Origin: Lachnospiraceae bacterium
Lineage (GTDB): Bacteria > Bacillota > Clostridia > Lachnospirales > Lachnospiraceae
Assembly: GCA_017441585.1 (NCBI GenBank)
Contig: JAFRWW010000025.1
Span: 1-39,587, forward strand
Reading direction: 5' to 3'
Length of the DNA stretch: 39,587 nucleotides
The translations under genes were made by a program, and so were the position numbers. Below the pieces are notes generated by a model. It ran no database searches. It was given only the letters and a program-made list of their open reading frames with translations, and was not told the DNA's origin. Shown in pieces: positions 23,829 through 32,908 of the stretch (positions are counted from its first letter, which is position 1; each line of letters opens with the position of its first letter).

Positions 23829-24875
23829 ATGAATGAAGTGATGGATATGAATGATATAAAATCAATGACTATGGAAGAGATGGAAGAGATGATACTTTCC
23901 ATGGGAGAGAAAAAATTCAGGGCAGGGCAGATCTATAAATGGCTCCATAAGGAACTGGCAGATGATTATGACGCCATGAGTGATCTGTCAAAAAAACTGA
24001 GGGAGGAGCTGGCTGCGGCCCGGCCTCTTTTTGGCGTTCGTGAGATAAGACGTCTGGAATCGGCAAAAGATGGTACGGTTAAATATCTTTTTGCCCTTCA
24101 TGATGATAATGTGATAGAGAGTGTGCTCATGAGATATAAGCATGGGAACAGCGTGTGCATTTCGTCCCAGGTGGGGTGTAACATGGGATGTAAATTCTGC
24201 GCGTCCACTGTGGATGGCTGCGTTAGGTCGCTGACACCATCGGAGATGCTGTCCCAGGTATACGCCATACAAAAGGACTGCGGTGAGAGGATATCCAATG
24301 TGGTGGTGATGGGAAGCGGCGAGCCTCTTGACAATTATGAGGCTCTCCTACGGTTTATAAAGATGATCACGGATGAGAACGGTCTTAATATAAGCCAGAG
24401 AAATATCACGGTGTCTACCTGCGGTCTGGTGCCGAAGATCAGGACGCTTGCCAAGGAGAAACTACAGATTACCCTGGCCATATCCCTTCATGCTCCAAAT
24501 GATGAAAAGAGGAAGGCGCTTATGCCGGTGGCGAAGGCGTATTCCATAGATGAACTGATGGAGGCTTGCAGATATTATTTTGACAGTACCGGAAGACGTG
24601 TGACCTTTGAGTATGCCTTGGTGGCAGGTAACAATGACGGCGAAGAGGATGCCATGCAGCTGTGTGCGCTTTTGAAGGGAATGGGGGCTCATGTGAATCT
24701 CATCCCGGTAAATCCCGTGACGGAAAGCGGGATGAAGCGTCCCGAAATGAAAAACTGTGAGCGCTTCAGGGACAGGCTTATAAAGGGGCATGTGAACGCC
24801 ACCATACGCAGGGAACTGGGCAGTGATGTGAACGCCGCCTGCGGACAGTTGAGGCGCAGCCATCTTAACAACTGA
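23829..24875 (+). CDS. rlmN: RlmN, 23S rRNA/tRNA adenine-C2 methyltransferase
   Basis: A 348-residue radical SAM methylase that makes 2-methyladenosine at A2503 of 23S rRNA and at A37 of some tRNAs. Family hallmarks are clear: the N-terminal domain with GEKKFRAGQIYKWLHK, the cluster motif CNMGCKFC in SSQVGCNMGCKFCAST, VVMGSGEPLDN, ITVSTCGL, ISLHAPNDEKR, and the conserved Cys near the end in DVNAACGQLR used in methyl transfer. The start is uncertain. ATG 23829 is used here; GTG 23820 and ATG 23841 are also in frame and none has a strong ribosome site. It is an ordinary housekeeping gene transcribed alone. Confidence 0.95.
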   Translation: MNEVMDMNDIKSMTMEEMEEMILSMGEKKFRAGQIYKWLHKELADDYDAMSDLSKKLREELAAARPLFGVREIRRLESAKDGTVKYLFALHDDNVIESVLMRYKHGNSVCISSQVGCNMGCKFCASTVDGCVRSLTPSEMLSQVYAIQKDCGERISNVVVMGSGEPLDNYEALLRFIKMITDENGLNISQRNITVSTCGLVPKIRTLAKEKLQITLAISLHAPNDEKRKALMPVAKAYSIDELMEACRYYFDSTGRRVTFEYALVAGNNDGEEDAMQLCALLKGMGAHVNLIPVNPVTESGMKRPEMKNCERFRDRLIKGHVNATIRRELGSDVNAACGQLRRSHLNN

Positions 24876-24978
24876 CAAATCTGAAATGTTATTTTACGCA
24901 GTAAATCATTGATTTTTAGCAGTTGGAATCATAATGGATCCATGCAATAGTTCCGATTGGTAAAAATAACGGAAAAAC

Positions 24979-25008
24979 TTGTAAATATAGTATGCGTTTT
25001 GGTATAAT
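24979..25008 (+). promoter_or_regulatory. Promoter of the HdeD-like gene
   Basis: TTGTAA (24979-24984) and TATAAT (25003-25008), 18 bases apart. It lies just ahead of the AGGAGGT ribosome site at 25033-25039. Confidence 0.7.
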
Positions 25009-25044
25009 GATATAGATTTTGTGTATTATTCTAGGAGGTGCAAT

Positions 25045-25596
25045 ATGCTATTTCAATCTTTGGGCAAGATCAAACGGACTACGATAATCACCGCCATCAT
25101 TCTTATGGCACTGGGTGTGGTGATGCTGTTGTGTCCCGAACTTTATATTACTTCGCTCATCACGTTGTTTGGGTACGCCATGCTCATAGTGAGTGTGGTG
25201 ATGATCCTGGATTTCTTTTCCGGGAACAAGGCTCTGATCCATTGCATTTTGTTCACCACGGCGCTGGTGCTGGGAATAGGTGGTATGTGCGTCATCGTAT
25301 TCAGGGATGATGTGTTAAGGGTGTTGGGACTTTTGTTCGGTATCCTTCTTCTGATAGACGGTTGTCACAGTCTGTTCTATTCATATTTTTATGCTCGCCG
25401 TTCGGGACGTGCGGGCTGGAAACTGCTGGTGACTCTGTCGGTTTTTTCGGTGATCTTTGGTATCCTGCTTATTTTTAATCCTTTTTGGAACACGACGGAT
25501 GTGCTGATGAAAGCCATAGGTTTCATGGTGTTATATTCGGGCATCGTCAGCGGCCTGCGTATGATATGGATATGGCCGCTTAAGGAAAACAGTTAA
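25045..25596 (+). CDS. HdeD-like (DUF308) membrane protein
   Basis: A 183-residue protein with six predicted membrane helices in three similar pairs, each ending in a pattern such as LIVSVVMILDFF, LLLIDGCHSLFYS or LYSGIVSGLRMI. That repeat layout is typical of the HdeD/DUF308 family, whose E. coli member takes part in acid resistance, though the biochemical role is unknown. ATG 25045 follows AGGAGGT, which rules out the earlier in-frame codon at 25021. The UbiB-like gene starts 64 bases later, so the two may form one transcript. Confidence 0.8.
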   Translation: MLFQSLGKIKRTTIITAIILMALGVVMLLCPELYITSLITLFGYAMLIVSVVMILDFFSGNKALIHCILFTTALVLGIGGMCVIVFRDDVLRVLGLLFGILLLIDGCHSLFYSYFYARRSGRAGWKLLVTLSVFSVIFGILLIFNPFWNTTDVLMKAIGFMVLYSGIVSGLRMIWIWPLKENS

Positions 25597-25660
25597 TAAG
25601 CACATTGAGCTGAGAATAAAATATGTTATATATATCGGATAATAAATCGGAGGAATAAAA

Positions 25661-27637
25661 ATGGCCGGAAAAAAGAACAGATCAAAGAATCGTAATAAAA
25701 AGGTGGAAGAAAACACACAGGTGAAGGCTGTGGAAAACAGCGTGGAAACCGTTGAGGAGAATATTGAAGAGGTTACGGAAGAAATCACAGAAGAAATCAC
25801 GGATGAAATCAAAGAAGCCGCGCGAGAAAGCAAAAAGGAAAAGATCCAGGCTAAGAGGGAAAAACTCCAGAATAAGAAGGAAGCATTTCTCAAAAAGCGG
25901 GAAGAGGCGGCTGCAAAAAGAAAGGAGCGCATCCAAAAGCTTCGCGGCATGACCAGAGAAGAGAGACTTGAGGATTACCGTCTAAGGCGCGCAGAGCTGG
26001 AGCATAAGGTTCAGGAGTACAGCGAAAAGATGAAGGCGCTCCTGGAACAGGAACTGGAGGATTACAAAAAGCAGAACCGCGCCGCAGAGATGATGGGTAT
26101 TTTTGCATCCCACAATTTTTATGCGGACGGTCTTTCTCCCAAGGAACTGAGACTGACTTTGGAGGAACTGGGACCCACCTATGTGAAGATCGGTCAGATC
26201 ATGTCGGGACGTACCGATATCCTGCCGGAGAAATACTGTAAAGAACTGGAAAAGCTGCGTCAGAATGTGGCTCCTCTTGATCCCGATATCGCCATCGCCG
26301 TGATAGAACAGGAGACCGGTATGGCCATCGATGAGATCTACAGTGAGTTTAAGAAAAAGCCCCTGGGATCTGCATCCATAGGCCAGGCTCATTACGGCGT
26401 GTTGCTGGATGGCACAAAGGTGGTGACGAAGGTTCAGCGTCCTTTGATCGCCGATATGATGAGAAAGGATTATGAGCTGTTAAAGAAACTGGCGGGACTG
26501 GTGAATGTAGTTTCAGACAGTGAGGACAGCGATTCCATAGATCTTCTCGCTGTGGTGGAGGAGATGGAAAAGGTTTCCTATGAGGAGCTGGATTTCAGGA
26601 TCGAAGCTGAAAATACCAGATTTTTCCATGAAAACTGCATAGGCGACGGCGAGGCCATATCCTGTCCCGAGGTGATAGACGAACTGACCACGGAGCGTAT
26701 CTTTACCATGACCTTTGTGGACGGAGTTTCAGTGACAAAGAGGGATAAGCTGATAGAGGACGGATTTGATGTGGAGGCCATCGGCCGTACCATCGTGGAT
26801 AATTATCTGCATCAGATATTTGACGTGGGAACCTTTCATGCGGATCCTCATCAGGGAAATATCATCATCAGTGAAGGCAAGCCTTACTGGATCGATTTCG
26901 GTATGGTGGGACAGATCGATGACAAGGATATGAATAATATCCAGTCTCTGGTGTTAAGCGTCATCAATCTGGATGCGGATGGCCTTGTAAATACCATGCT
27001 GAGCATGGGTACTCCCAATCCCAAGACCAATCGTGATAAGCTCATGCAGGATGCGGAACAGCTTCTCTTTAAGTATATGTCCGTCACCAGCCTGAATGAT
27101 CTGGATATGTCCGTGCTGTTCGCTGAGATAATGAATGTATGCTCCACCCATCATGTGCAGATGCCCGGCAGATTTACCATGCTGGTGCGTTCCATCACGG
27201 CTATTGAGGGCGTGGTGGAGCAGCTTTGTCCCGAACTGAATCTTTTTGATCTCATATCAAATAAGATGATGGACAGGATGAAGAAGAACATCGACCTGAA
27301 GCAGGAACTGATAAACAAGGGCAAGGAACTGATAGAGGCCGGAAAGAGGGCGGCAAAGATACCGAATCTGCTGTCCCAGACTCTGAGCGATCTGGTGAAG
27401 GGCAGGATGAAATTCAATATGGAGGTTACCGGCATAGATGAGCCTCTTCATAATCTGTCCGTCTTTGTAAAATACATAGTTCTGGCGGTGTTTTCCTGCG
27501 TGCTCTTCATAGGCTCCTGTATCCTGTGCCTTGTGGATATGCAGCCTAAGACTCCCAACGGGATACCCCTTGTGGCGGAAGCGGGACTGGTATTTTCCAT
27601 CGCGCTGGCCATATTCAGCATCAGGAAGATGAAGTAA
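25661..27637 (+). CDS. UbiB/ABC1/ADCK-family atypical kinase with long charged N-terminus
   Basis: A 658-residue protein. Residues 1-140 are a Lys/Glu-rich, probably coiled-coil segment with ITEEITDEI repeats. The kinase-like core has the KxGQ motif (KIGQ, 176-179), the Ser/Ala-rich loop LGSASIGQAH in place of a Gly-rich P-loop, and the metal site in FHADPHQGN followed by DFGMVGQ. Two membrane helices close the protein (about 605-655). Relatives support ubiquinone synthesis or lipid handling as ATPases. An anaerobe of this type probably lacks ubiquinone, so a membrane-lipid role fits better, helped by the cardiolipin synthase gene 28 bases downstream. GGAGG precedes the start. Confidence 0.88.
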   Translation: MAGKKNRSKNRNKKVEENTQVKAVENSVETVEENIEEVTEEITEEITDEIKEAARESKKEKIQAKREKLQNKKEAFLKKREEAAAKRKERIQKLRGMTREERLEDYRLRRAELEHKVQEYSEKMKALLEQELEDYKKQNRAAEMMGIFASHNFYADGLSPKELRLTLEELGPTYVKIGQIMSGRTDILPEKYCKELEKLRQNVAPLDPDIAIAVIEQETGMAIDEIYSEFKKKPLGSASIGQAHYGVLLDGTKVVTKVQRPLIADMMRKDYELLKKLAGLVNVVSDSEDSDSIDLLAVVEEMEKVSYEELDFRIEAENTRFFHENCIGDGEAISCPEVIDELTTERIFTMTFVDGVSVTKRDKLIEDGFDVEAIGRTIVDNYLHQIFDVGTFHADPHQGNIIISEGKPYWIDFGMVGQIDDKDMNNIQSLVLSVINLDADGLVNTMLSMGTPNPKTNRDKLMQDAEQLLFKYMSVTSLNDLDMSVLFAEIMNVCSTHHVQMPGRFTMLVRSITAIEGVVEQLCPELNLFDLISNKMMDRMKKNIDLKQELINKGKELIEAGKRAAKIPNLLSQTLSDLVKGRMKFNMEVTGIDEPLHNLSVFVKYIVLAVFSCVLFIGSCILCLVDMQPKTPNGIPLVAEAGLVFSIALAIFSIRKMK

Positions 27638-27665
27638 AAATAATATTATCAGGAGTTGAACGGTT

Positions 27666-29180
27666 ATGAAAAAACTTGTAGGCAGAATAATCGCCGTCAT
27701 TCCGGCTCTGGGTATCCAGATCGCCTGGTATGTCCTGCTTTTCCGCTTTTTTGACAGTGTGCTGCAGCAGCATCTTATGGATCTCATCAATGTGATCTTT
27801 TCCATCCTGGCAGTGCTGTTCGTGATCGCGCTCATATCAAAGCGGGATGAGAGTTCATACAAACTGTTATGGGCTATCGTGATAGTGTCCATGCCTATTC
27901 TGGGCGCCATTCTTTATCTCCTTCTTGGAAACAAAAATACAGGAAAGAATCTTAAGAAGCAGCTTAAGGCTTCTGCGGATGTACTTTCGGGAAGTTTAAA
28001 ACAGGATGACAGTATAGAACTCATAAAGGATAAAGACTTAAGGACAGGTCAGGTCATGGGTCATATAGCGGATAACGCCGGGTTCCCTGTATATAAAAAC
28101 GGGAGCGCGCAGTATTTTCCCTTTGGTGAGAAGGTCTTTGAATCCATGTGTGAGGATTTAAGGTCGGCGAAGGAATATATCTATGTGGAGTATTTCATTA
28201 TCCACGGTGGAAAATTCTGGGATACCATTGCGGACATCATGGTGAAGAAAGCTGCCGAGGGCGTGGACGTCAGGGTCATATATGATGATTTTGGAAGCGT
28301 GACCACTTTTTCCGCAAAGGATTTGATCGAATGGACAAAAAAGGGCCTTAAGTTCAGTCCCTTTAATCCCTTTTTATTCATCAGATCACAGCTTAATAAC
28401 AGGGATCACAGAAAGATCCTGGTGATAGACGGTAAGGTGGCTTACAGCGGCGGGATCAATGTGGGTGATGAGTATATTAATGAGACTCATCCCTTCGGCA
28501 TCTGGAAGGATATAGGTTTTCGTATCACGGGAGATGCGGTGAACAGTTACACATATATGTTTGTGGAATTCTGGAACGCATTTTCAAAAGAGAAGATCAG
28601 TTTTAAGCCTGTAGCTGCACAGGCCTATGAGGCGGACGGTTTCATACAGCCTTATTATGATTCTCCCATCAGAAGCGAGCATACCAGCAATGTGTTTTTT
28701 ACCGAGGTCCTTTCCATGGCTACGGATTATGTATGGTTCTATACGCCTTATCTGATGCTTGGTGACGCTTTGTTCGATGCTTTCATAAGAGCGGCACAGC
28801 GAGGCGTGGATGTGAGGATCATCATGCCGGGCATTCCGGATAAGAAACTGGTGTTTAAGCTGTCCAGAAGTTATTATAGGGATCTTATAAATGCGGGCGT
28901 AAAGATATATGAGTACGATCCCGGTTTTGTACATGCAAAAGCCTGCATAGCGGACGATAAGATTGCGGGTATAGGAACCGTGAACCTGGATTACAGGAGT
29001 CTCTTCCTTCATTTTGAGTGTGAATGTATCTTTTATGAGGCCGGGATCATCAAGGCTCTTAAGGAAGACTATCTTAAGACTCAGTCAGAGTGTACGCAGC
29101 GCACCATAGAGAGCATAAAGAACGATCCGTTGACGAGACTGGGGAACGGTATACTCAGAGTGTTTGCGCCGCTTATGTGA
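27666..29180 (+). CDS. cls: Cardiolipin synthase (phospholipase D type)
   Basis: A 504-residue membrane enzyme that joins two phosphatidylglycerols to make cardiolipin and glycerol. Two N-terminal membrane helices (about 10-30 and 40-58), then a third, YKLLWAIVIVSMPILGAILYLLLG, are followed by two phospholipase D domains. Their HKD motifs are HRKILVID (in NNRDHRKILVIDGKVAYSGG) and HAKACIAD (followed by KIAGIGTVNLDYRS). The length and layout match bacterial ClsA-type enzymes. AGGAG precedes ATG 27666. It is very probably co-transcribed with the UbiB-like gene. Confidence 0.93.
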   Translation: MKKLVGRIIAVIPALGIQIAWYVLLFRFFDSVLQQHLMDLINVIFSILAVLFVIALISKRDESSYKLLWAIVIVSMPILGAILYLLLGNKNTGKNLKKQLKASADVLSGSLKQDDSIELIKDKDLRTGQVMGHIADNAGFPVYKNGSAQYFPFGEKVFESMCEDLRSAKEYIYVEYFIIHGGKFWDTIADIMVKKAAEGVDVRVIYDDFGSVTTFSAKDLIEWTKKGLKFSPFNPFLFIRSQLNNRDHRKILVIDGKVAYSGGINVGDEYINETHPFGIWKDIGFRITGDAVNSYTYMFVEFWNAFSKEKISFKPVAAQAYEADGFIQPYYDSPIRSEHTSNVFFTEVLSMATDYVWFYTPYLMLGDALFDAFIRAAQRGVDVRIIMPGIPDKKLVFKLSRSYYRDLINAGVKIYEYDPGFVHAKACIADDKIAGIGTVNLDYRSLFLHFECECIFYEAGIIKALKEDYLKTQSECTQRTIESIKNDPLTRLGNGILRVFAPLM

Positions 29181-29285
29181 TCAGGCACAGGCGCCGGTCG
29201 TTCCTTTTCCGTATGGCAGTCGGCGGCCATATGGATAGAACTGCTGCCGGTGCTTCGCAAGAAAAAGATCATTATTTATAAGCTG

Positions 29286-29302
29286 CTTAACTCAGAGTTA
29301 AG
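29286..29302. promoter_or_regulatory. 17-base palindrome upstream of the ABCG-like pair
   Basis: CTTAACTC and GAGTTAAG flank a single A, a perfect 8-1-8 palindrome 30 bases before the GTG start of the ATPase. The shape suits a dimeric repressor site. A clear -35/-10 pair is not visible; TATAGT near 29313 is a weak -10 candidate. Confidence 0.4.
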
Positions 29303-29332
29303 GTATATGTAATATAGTACGGGAGAGTAATT

Positions 29333-30643
29333 GTGGACGTTTCTTTGTTATTTTCGGATGTTTTAACCATCATTTCATATGTGGTAGTGTCGATAGGTAT
29401 TTACGGAGTATTTAAAAAGTGCGAAGTTAAACCCTATCTGGCTTTTGTGCCTGTGGCGCGGAAGTACTATTTGAGTATCTGCGGCGACAGGGAAAAGGAA
29501 GGCAGGGCCTACGCCGTTATATCCGGTTTTTATATGGTATTCCGTATACTGGAGGCTTTTACCGAGGGACAGGTCGAGGATGTGGTTTATATAATCTGGC
29601 TGATCCTTCTTTTGATGAGATTCGTGTATATGGTCAGGATATATACCGGGCTGGTGCAGGTGTTTGAAATGGAAAAGGGCTGGATATGGATATTTGTACT
29701 GCTGGAGGAAGTGGCTCTGCTGGTGTGGGGCTACATGCCCGGGGTCAATCCTTCCCACAAGGCTATCCTGCCCGGGATGAAGAGAGCTCCGAAGGCGGGA
29801 AATTATGAGGCCGAGGGAGTGACAGACGGGCTTACGGTAAACATCAAGGAAAGAAGTATATGGGATTTTATTAAAAAGAAGAGGCTCATAAAGGATGTAC
29901 ATCTTAGCATACCTAAGGGACATATGGTCCTTTTGTTGGGAGGGTCAGGAGCCGGAAAGACTACTTTTGTGAATGCTGTCACCGGATATGAAAAGGCCCA
30001 GGCTCAGATAAAACTCGGCGACAGGGATATGTATAAGGAATATGAGGGCATGAAGTATGATGTGGGATTTGTGCCCCAGCAGGATCTGATGAGGGGAAGC
30101 GATACTGTATACAATACTCTGTATGATGCTGCCTTGATGAAGCTTCCCACAAACATGGGTTTTTTTAAAAAGAGAAAAAGAGTGATGGAAGTGCTGGAAG
30201 AATTCGGCCTGTATCCCGTGAGGATGAGCCATGTGAGTCAGTTGTCCGGCGGTCAGAGGAAGAGACTTTCTATCGCTCTGGAGTATATCTCTGATCCCGG
30301 TCTGTTTATCCTGGATGAGCCTGACTCCGGCCTGGACGGCGTGGTGGCCAGGGAGCTTTTCGAAAAACTCAGGAAGATCGCCGACCAGGGTAAGATAGTC
30401 ATAGTGATAACTCATACGCCGGACCGTGTGATAAATATGTTTGACGAGGTGGTGGTCCTGGCAAAGGACAGTGAAAGAACAGGGCGTCTGGCGTTCTATG
30501 GTACTGTAGATGAGGCCAGGGAGTTCTTTGGAAAGGATGGCATGGAAGGAATACTTGCCAGTATCAATCAGAAGGATGAAGGCGGAGAAGGTCTTGCCGA
30601 TGAGTTTATAGAAAAGTTTAATGAAAGCAGAGAGGCCGGTTGA
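29333..30643 (+). CDS. ABCG-like ATPase fused to an N-terminal membrane domain
   Basis: A 436-residue protein starting with GTG at 29333 behind GGGAGAG. Residues 1-150 hold about four membrane helices, including a FVPVARKYYLSICGD loop seen in small membrane domains of Clostridia. An ABC ATPase of the ABCG/White type follows: Walker A GGSGAGKTT (about 202-210), Q-loop VPQQD, signature LSGGQRKR, Walker B LFILDEPDSGLDG and switch His ITHTPDR. The Asp-Ser-Gly after Walker B and the VARELFEKL pattern are ABCG-like. The partner permease is the next gene, which overlaps or touches this one. Substrate unknown. Confidence 0.82.
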   Translation: MDVSLLFSDVLTIISYVVVSIGIYGVFKKCEVKPYLAFVPVARKYYLSICGDREKEGRAYAVISGFYMVFRILEAFTEGQVEDVVYIIWLILLLMRFVYMVRIYTGLVQVFEMEKGWIWIFVLLEEVALLVWGYMPGVNPSHKAILPGMKRAPKAGNYEAEGVTDGLTVNIKERSIWDFIKKKRLIKDVHLSIPKGHMVLLLGGSGAGKTTFVNAVTGYEKAQAQIKLGDRDMYKEYEGMKYDVGFVPQQDLMRGSDTVYNTLYDAALMKLPTNMGFFKKRKRVMEVLEEFGLYPVRMSHVSQLSGGQRKRLSIALEYISDPGLFILDEPDSGLDGVVARELFEKLRKIADQGKIVIVITHTPDRVINMFDEVVVLAKDSERTGRLAFYGTVDEAREFFGKDGMEGILASINQKDEGGEGLADEFIEKFNESREAG

Positions 30644-30644
30644 A

Positions 30645-31814
30645 TTGAGTAAGAAGAGAAAAAATAAAAGGGTCAGGGCAGCACAGAGCGGAAATGAAGT
30701 TTCGGGAGCTGTTTTGATAGAAGAAGTGTCTGCTGAAACTGCGGAAGAGGTTTCGACAGAAGAAGTGTCTGCTGAAACTGCGGAAGAGGTTTCGACAGAA
30801 GGAGTGTCTGCTGAAACAGAGGAAGAGGTTTCGACAAAAGGAGTGTCTGCTGAGGTCGAAGAAGCACCCGTTGAAACCAAAGAATTAAAACACACGGGAC
30901 GGGCTTTCCAGGTGGTGATATATTTCGGGAAGCTTTTCCGTATGTTCTTTTTTGAGAGCGACTGGAAGGTGCTCCCCATGTCTGCGGTGATAGCGGGTCT
31001 GGTGGCTTTTGCCGTGGGAGCGAATCTTTTTAAGACCATGGAGGGAACGTTGCTGGGCTCTTTTGCGGTTTCCTGTATCTGTATCTGGAACGGCTTTTTT
31101 AATTCGATCCAGTCTGTGTGTAGGGAGAGAGCCATCATAAAGAGAGAGCACCGGTGTGGTCTGCACATCAGTTCCTACATAGCTGCGCACATGCTGTATC
31201 AGGCGCTTCTTTGCGCGGCCCAGGTGGTCATAACCATTCAGATCCTTCGTATGACGAATGTGACTTTTCCCACTGTATCCCTGCTGACAGGAAAGCCCCT
31301 TGTGGATATCGGGATCACTCTTTTCCTTTCGATCTACTGCGCGGATATGCTGGCTATACTTGTTTCTTCCATTTCCCGCACTACCACGGCGGCCATGACC
31401 ATCATGCCTTTTCTTTTGATAGTGCAGCTGGTTTTTGCGGGAGCGCTGTTCCCACTTCCCCAGCAGGCCCGTTTCCTCACGGATTTCACTATTTCAAAGT
31501 GGTCCCTTACGGCGCTGTGCGTTCAGGCTGATTACAATGACCTGCCTATGGTCACTGTATGGAATACTGCTGTTTCCATGAAGAATCTGGAGATTGAGGG
31601 AAAGAAGCCTTTGCAGGAGGCTTTGGTATATATCGAGCAGAATGGTATGAAGCAGGATATCCTTAAGGCCTGCGGAGAACAGAGCCAAAAGCCCGACTAT
31701 GAATTCAGCCTTGAAAAACTGTTAAACTGCTGGCTGGGACTGTTTTTTCAGACTGCAGCCTACGCAGGGCTGGCGGTGGTATCGCTGGAATCCATAGATA
31801 AGGATAAACGTTAG
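30645..31814 (+). CDS. ABC-2 (ABCG-like) permease with repeat-bearing N-terminus
   Basis: A permease of about 389 residues. TTG 30645, just after the ATPase stop, is preferred because GAGAGG lies 8 bases upstream and the protein then opens with basic SKKRKNKR; ATG 30621 is the alternative. Residues about 25-80 are a low-complexity acidic region made of four 13-residue repeats (EEVSAETAEEVST type). The membrane part has six or seven helices with the ABC-2 pattern, including VCRERAIIKREH before a helix, as in ABCG transporters, and SSISRTTTAAMTIMPFLL followed by a (V/F)AGALFPL re-entrant loop. It forms a split ABCG-type exporter with the preceding ATPase. Confidence 0.8.
   Translation: MSKKRKNKRVRAAQSGNEVSGAVLIEEVSAETAEEVSTEEVSAETAEEVSTEGVSAETEEEVSTKGVSAEVEEAPVETKELKHTGRAFQVVIYFGKLFRMFFFESDWKVLPMSAVIAGLVAFAVGANLFKTMEGTLLGSFAVSCICIWNGFFNSIQSVCRERAIIKREHRCGLHISSYIAAHMLYQALLCAAQVVITIQILRMTNVTFPTVSLLTGKPLVDIGITLFLSIYCADMLAILVSSISRTTTAAMTIMPFLLIVQLVFAGALFPLPQQARFLTDFTISKWSLTALCVQADYNDLPMVTVWNTAVSMKNLEIEGKKPLQEALVYIEQNGMKQDILKACGEQSQKPDYEFSLEKLLNCWLGLFFQTAAYAGLAVVSLESIDKDKR
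30720..30875 (+). repeat. Four in-frame copies of a 39-base unit
   Basis: Units start at 30720, 30759, 30798 and 30837. The first two are essentially identical, the third and fourth are increasingly diverged. The period of 39 keeps the frame and encodes 13-residue acidic repeats in the permease N-terminus. Copy number could vary by slippage. Confidence 0.9.
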
Positions 31815-31831
31815 CCACTAAGGGCAGACAG

Positions 31832-32893
31832 ATGGACGACATCATTTTATATATTATAGTAAAATACGGAAGACGGATCATTTTGACAGAAGAGTTCATG
31901 CATACCTTTGAGCAGACTCATCACTTAAATACCACCGTGGGAGACCATACCCTGAGTGTGGCCGCGGAGGCAGTGAAGCTTTGTCTGATGCGGGGATACT
32001 CTGATGAAGAGACCATCAGGAATGTGGTGACGGCGGCTCTTTGTCATGACCTGGGGATCATGGGCAGGAAGGAAAAGTACAGCAATACGGCTCAGTGTTA
32101 TTTAAAACATCCTTTGGATTCTGTGGATGTTTATATGGGCGTGACGGGAGAGCAGGAAGAGAGGGTGATGGATTCCATCAGGAATCATATGTTTCCCGTA
32201 AAGCCCGGTATGCCCAAGTATAAGGAAGGCTGGATACTGACACTGGCTGATAAGATAAGTTCTTTTAAGGAAAAAATGGGGAAACAGGCTGTCAGGGAGT
32301 CGGTCAGAAGGGAGATCCTGGATCGCATCCAAAAGCCCCATGCAAATGAATTCGGTGACAGTATCATCGAACTGTTTTCGGATATTCCCTGCATGGAAAG
32401 TGAAAGGATCGTATTAAAGCAGATAACCCGTGATGACGCCACACAGTTGGAGCGGCTGATTTCATCGAAAAAGGTCTATGAGTATGAGCCGACTTTTCTT
32501 TTTGAGAAAAAGTATGAAAGTGCACAGCGGGTAATAGATCATCTGTATGATGAAGGCCTCAGTGAATCCATGATACTGGGGATATATTATGACGGTGATT
32601 TTTGCGGGCTGTCAGAATATTACGGATACAGGGCACATATCCATAAGATCAGTGTGGGATACAGGCTGCTGGAGGATTACTGGGGACGGGGCATCGCCAC
32701 GGAATCTCTGGGACTGATGCTAAAATATCTTAATGACCGGACGGACGTGGGCATAGTGACTGCCAGCACCCTTCCGGAAAATAAAGCGTCAGCAAATGTA
32801 CTTAAGAAAAACGGTTTCGACCTGGTGGTGTCGGGATCACAGGAAGACTGGGGCTATGAGAAAATGCTTCCTACTGACAAGTGGATCAGGTAA
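31832..32893 (+). CDS. HD hydrolase-GNAT acetyltransferase fusion
   Basis: A 353-residue protein of two enzyme domains. Residues 25-180 form an HD domain, with His39 (VGDHTLSVA), His72-Asp73 (CHDLGIMG) and Asp in LTLADKISSF, a set that binds metal in nucleotide or phosphate hydrolases. Residues 185-353 are a RimJ/RimL-type GNAT acetyltransferase (SERIVLKQITRDDATQLERL, then GYRLLEDYWGRGIATESLGL for acetyl-CoA binding and NKASANVLKKNGF). The substrate of either half is not evident. The start at ATG 31832 is 17 bases after the permease stop; a TTG at 31884 is also possible. I do not know a named family with this pairing. Confidence 0.8.
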   Translation: MDDIILYIIVKYGRRIILTEEFMHTFEQTHHLNTTVGDHTLSVAAEAVKLCLMRGYSDEETIRNVVTAALCHDLGIMGRKEKYSNTAQCYLKHPLDSVDVYMGVTGEQEERVMDSIRNHMFPVKPGMPKYKEGWILTLADKISSFKEKMGKQAVRESVRREILDRIQKPHANEFGDSIIELFSDIPCMESERIVLKQITRDDATQLERLISSKKVYEYEPTFLFEKKYESAQRVIDHLYDEGLSESMILGIYYDGDFCGLSEYYGYRAHIHKISVGYRLLEDYWGRGIATESLGLMLKYLNDRTDVGIVTASTLPENKASANVLKKNGFDLVVSGSQEDWGYEKMLPTDKWIR

Positions 32894-32908
32894 TGGGGGA
32901 AAATTAAT

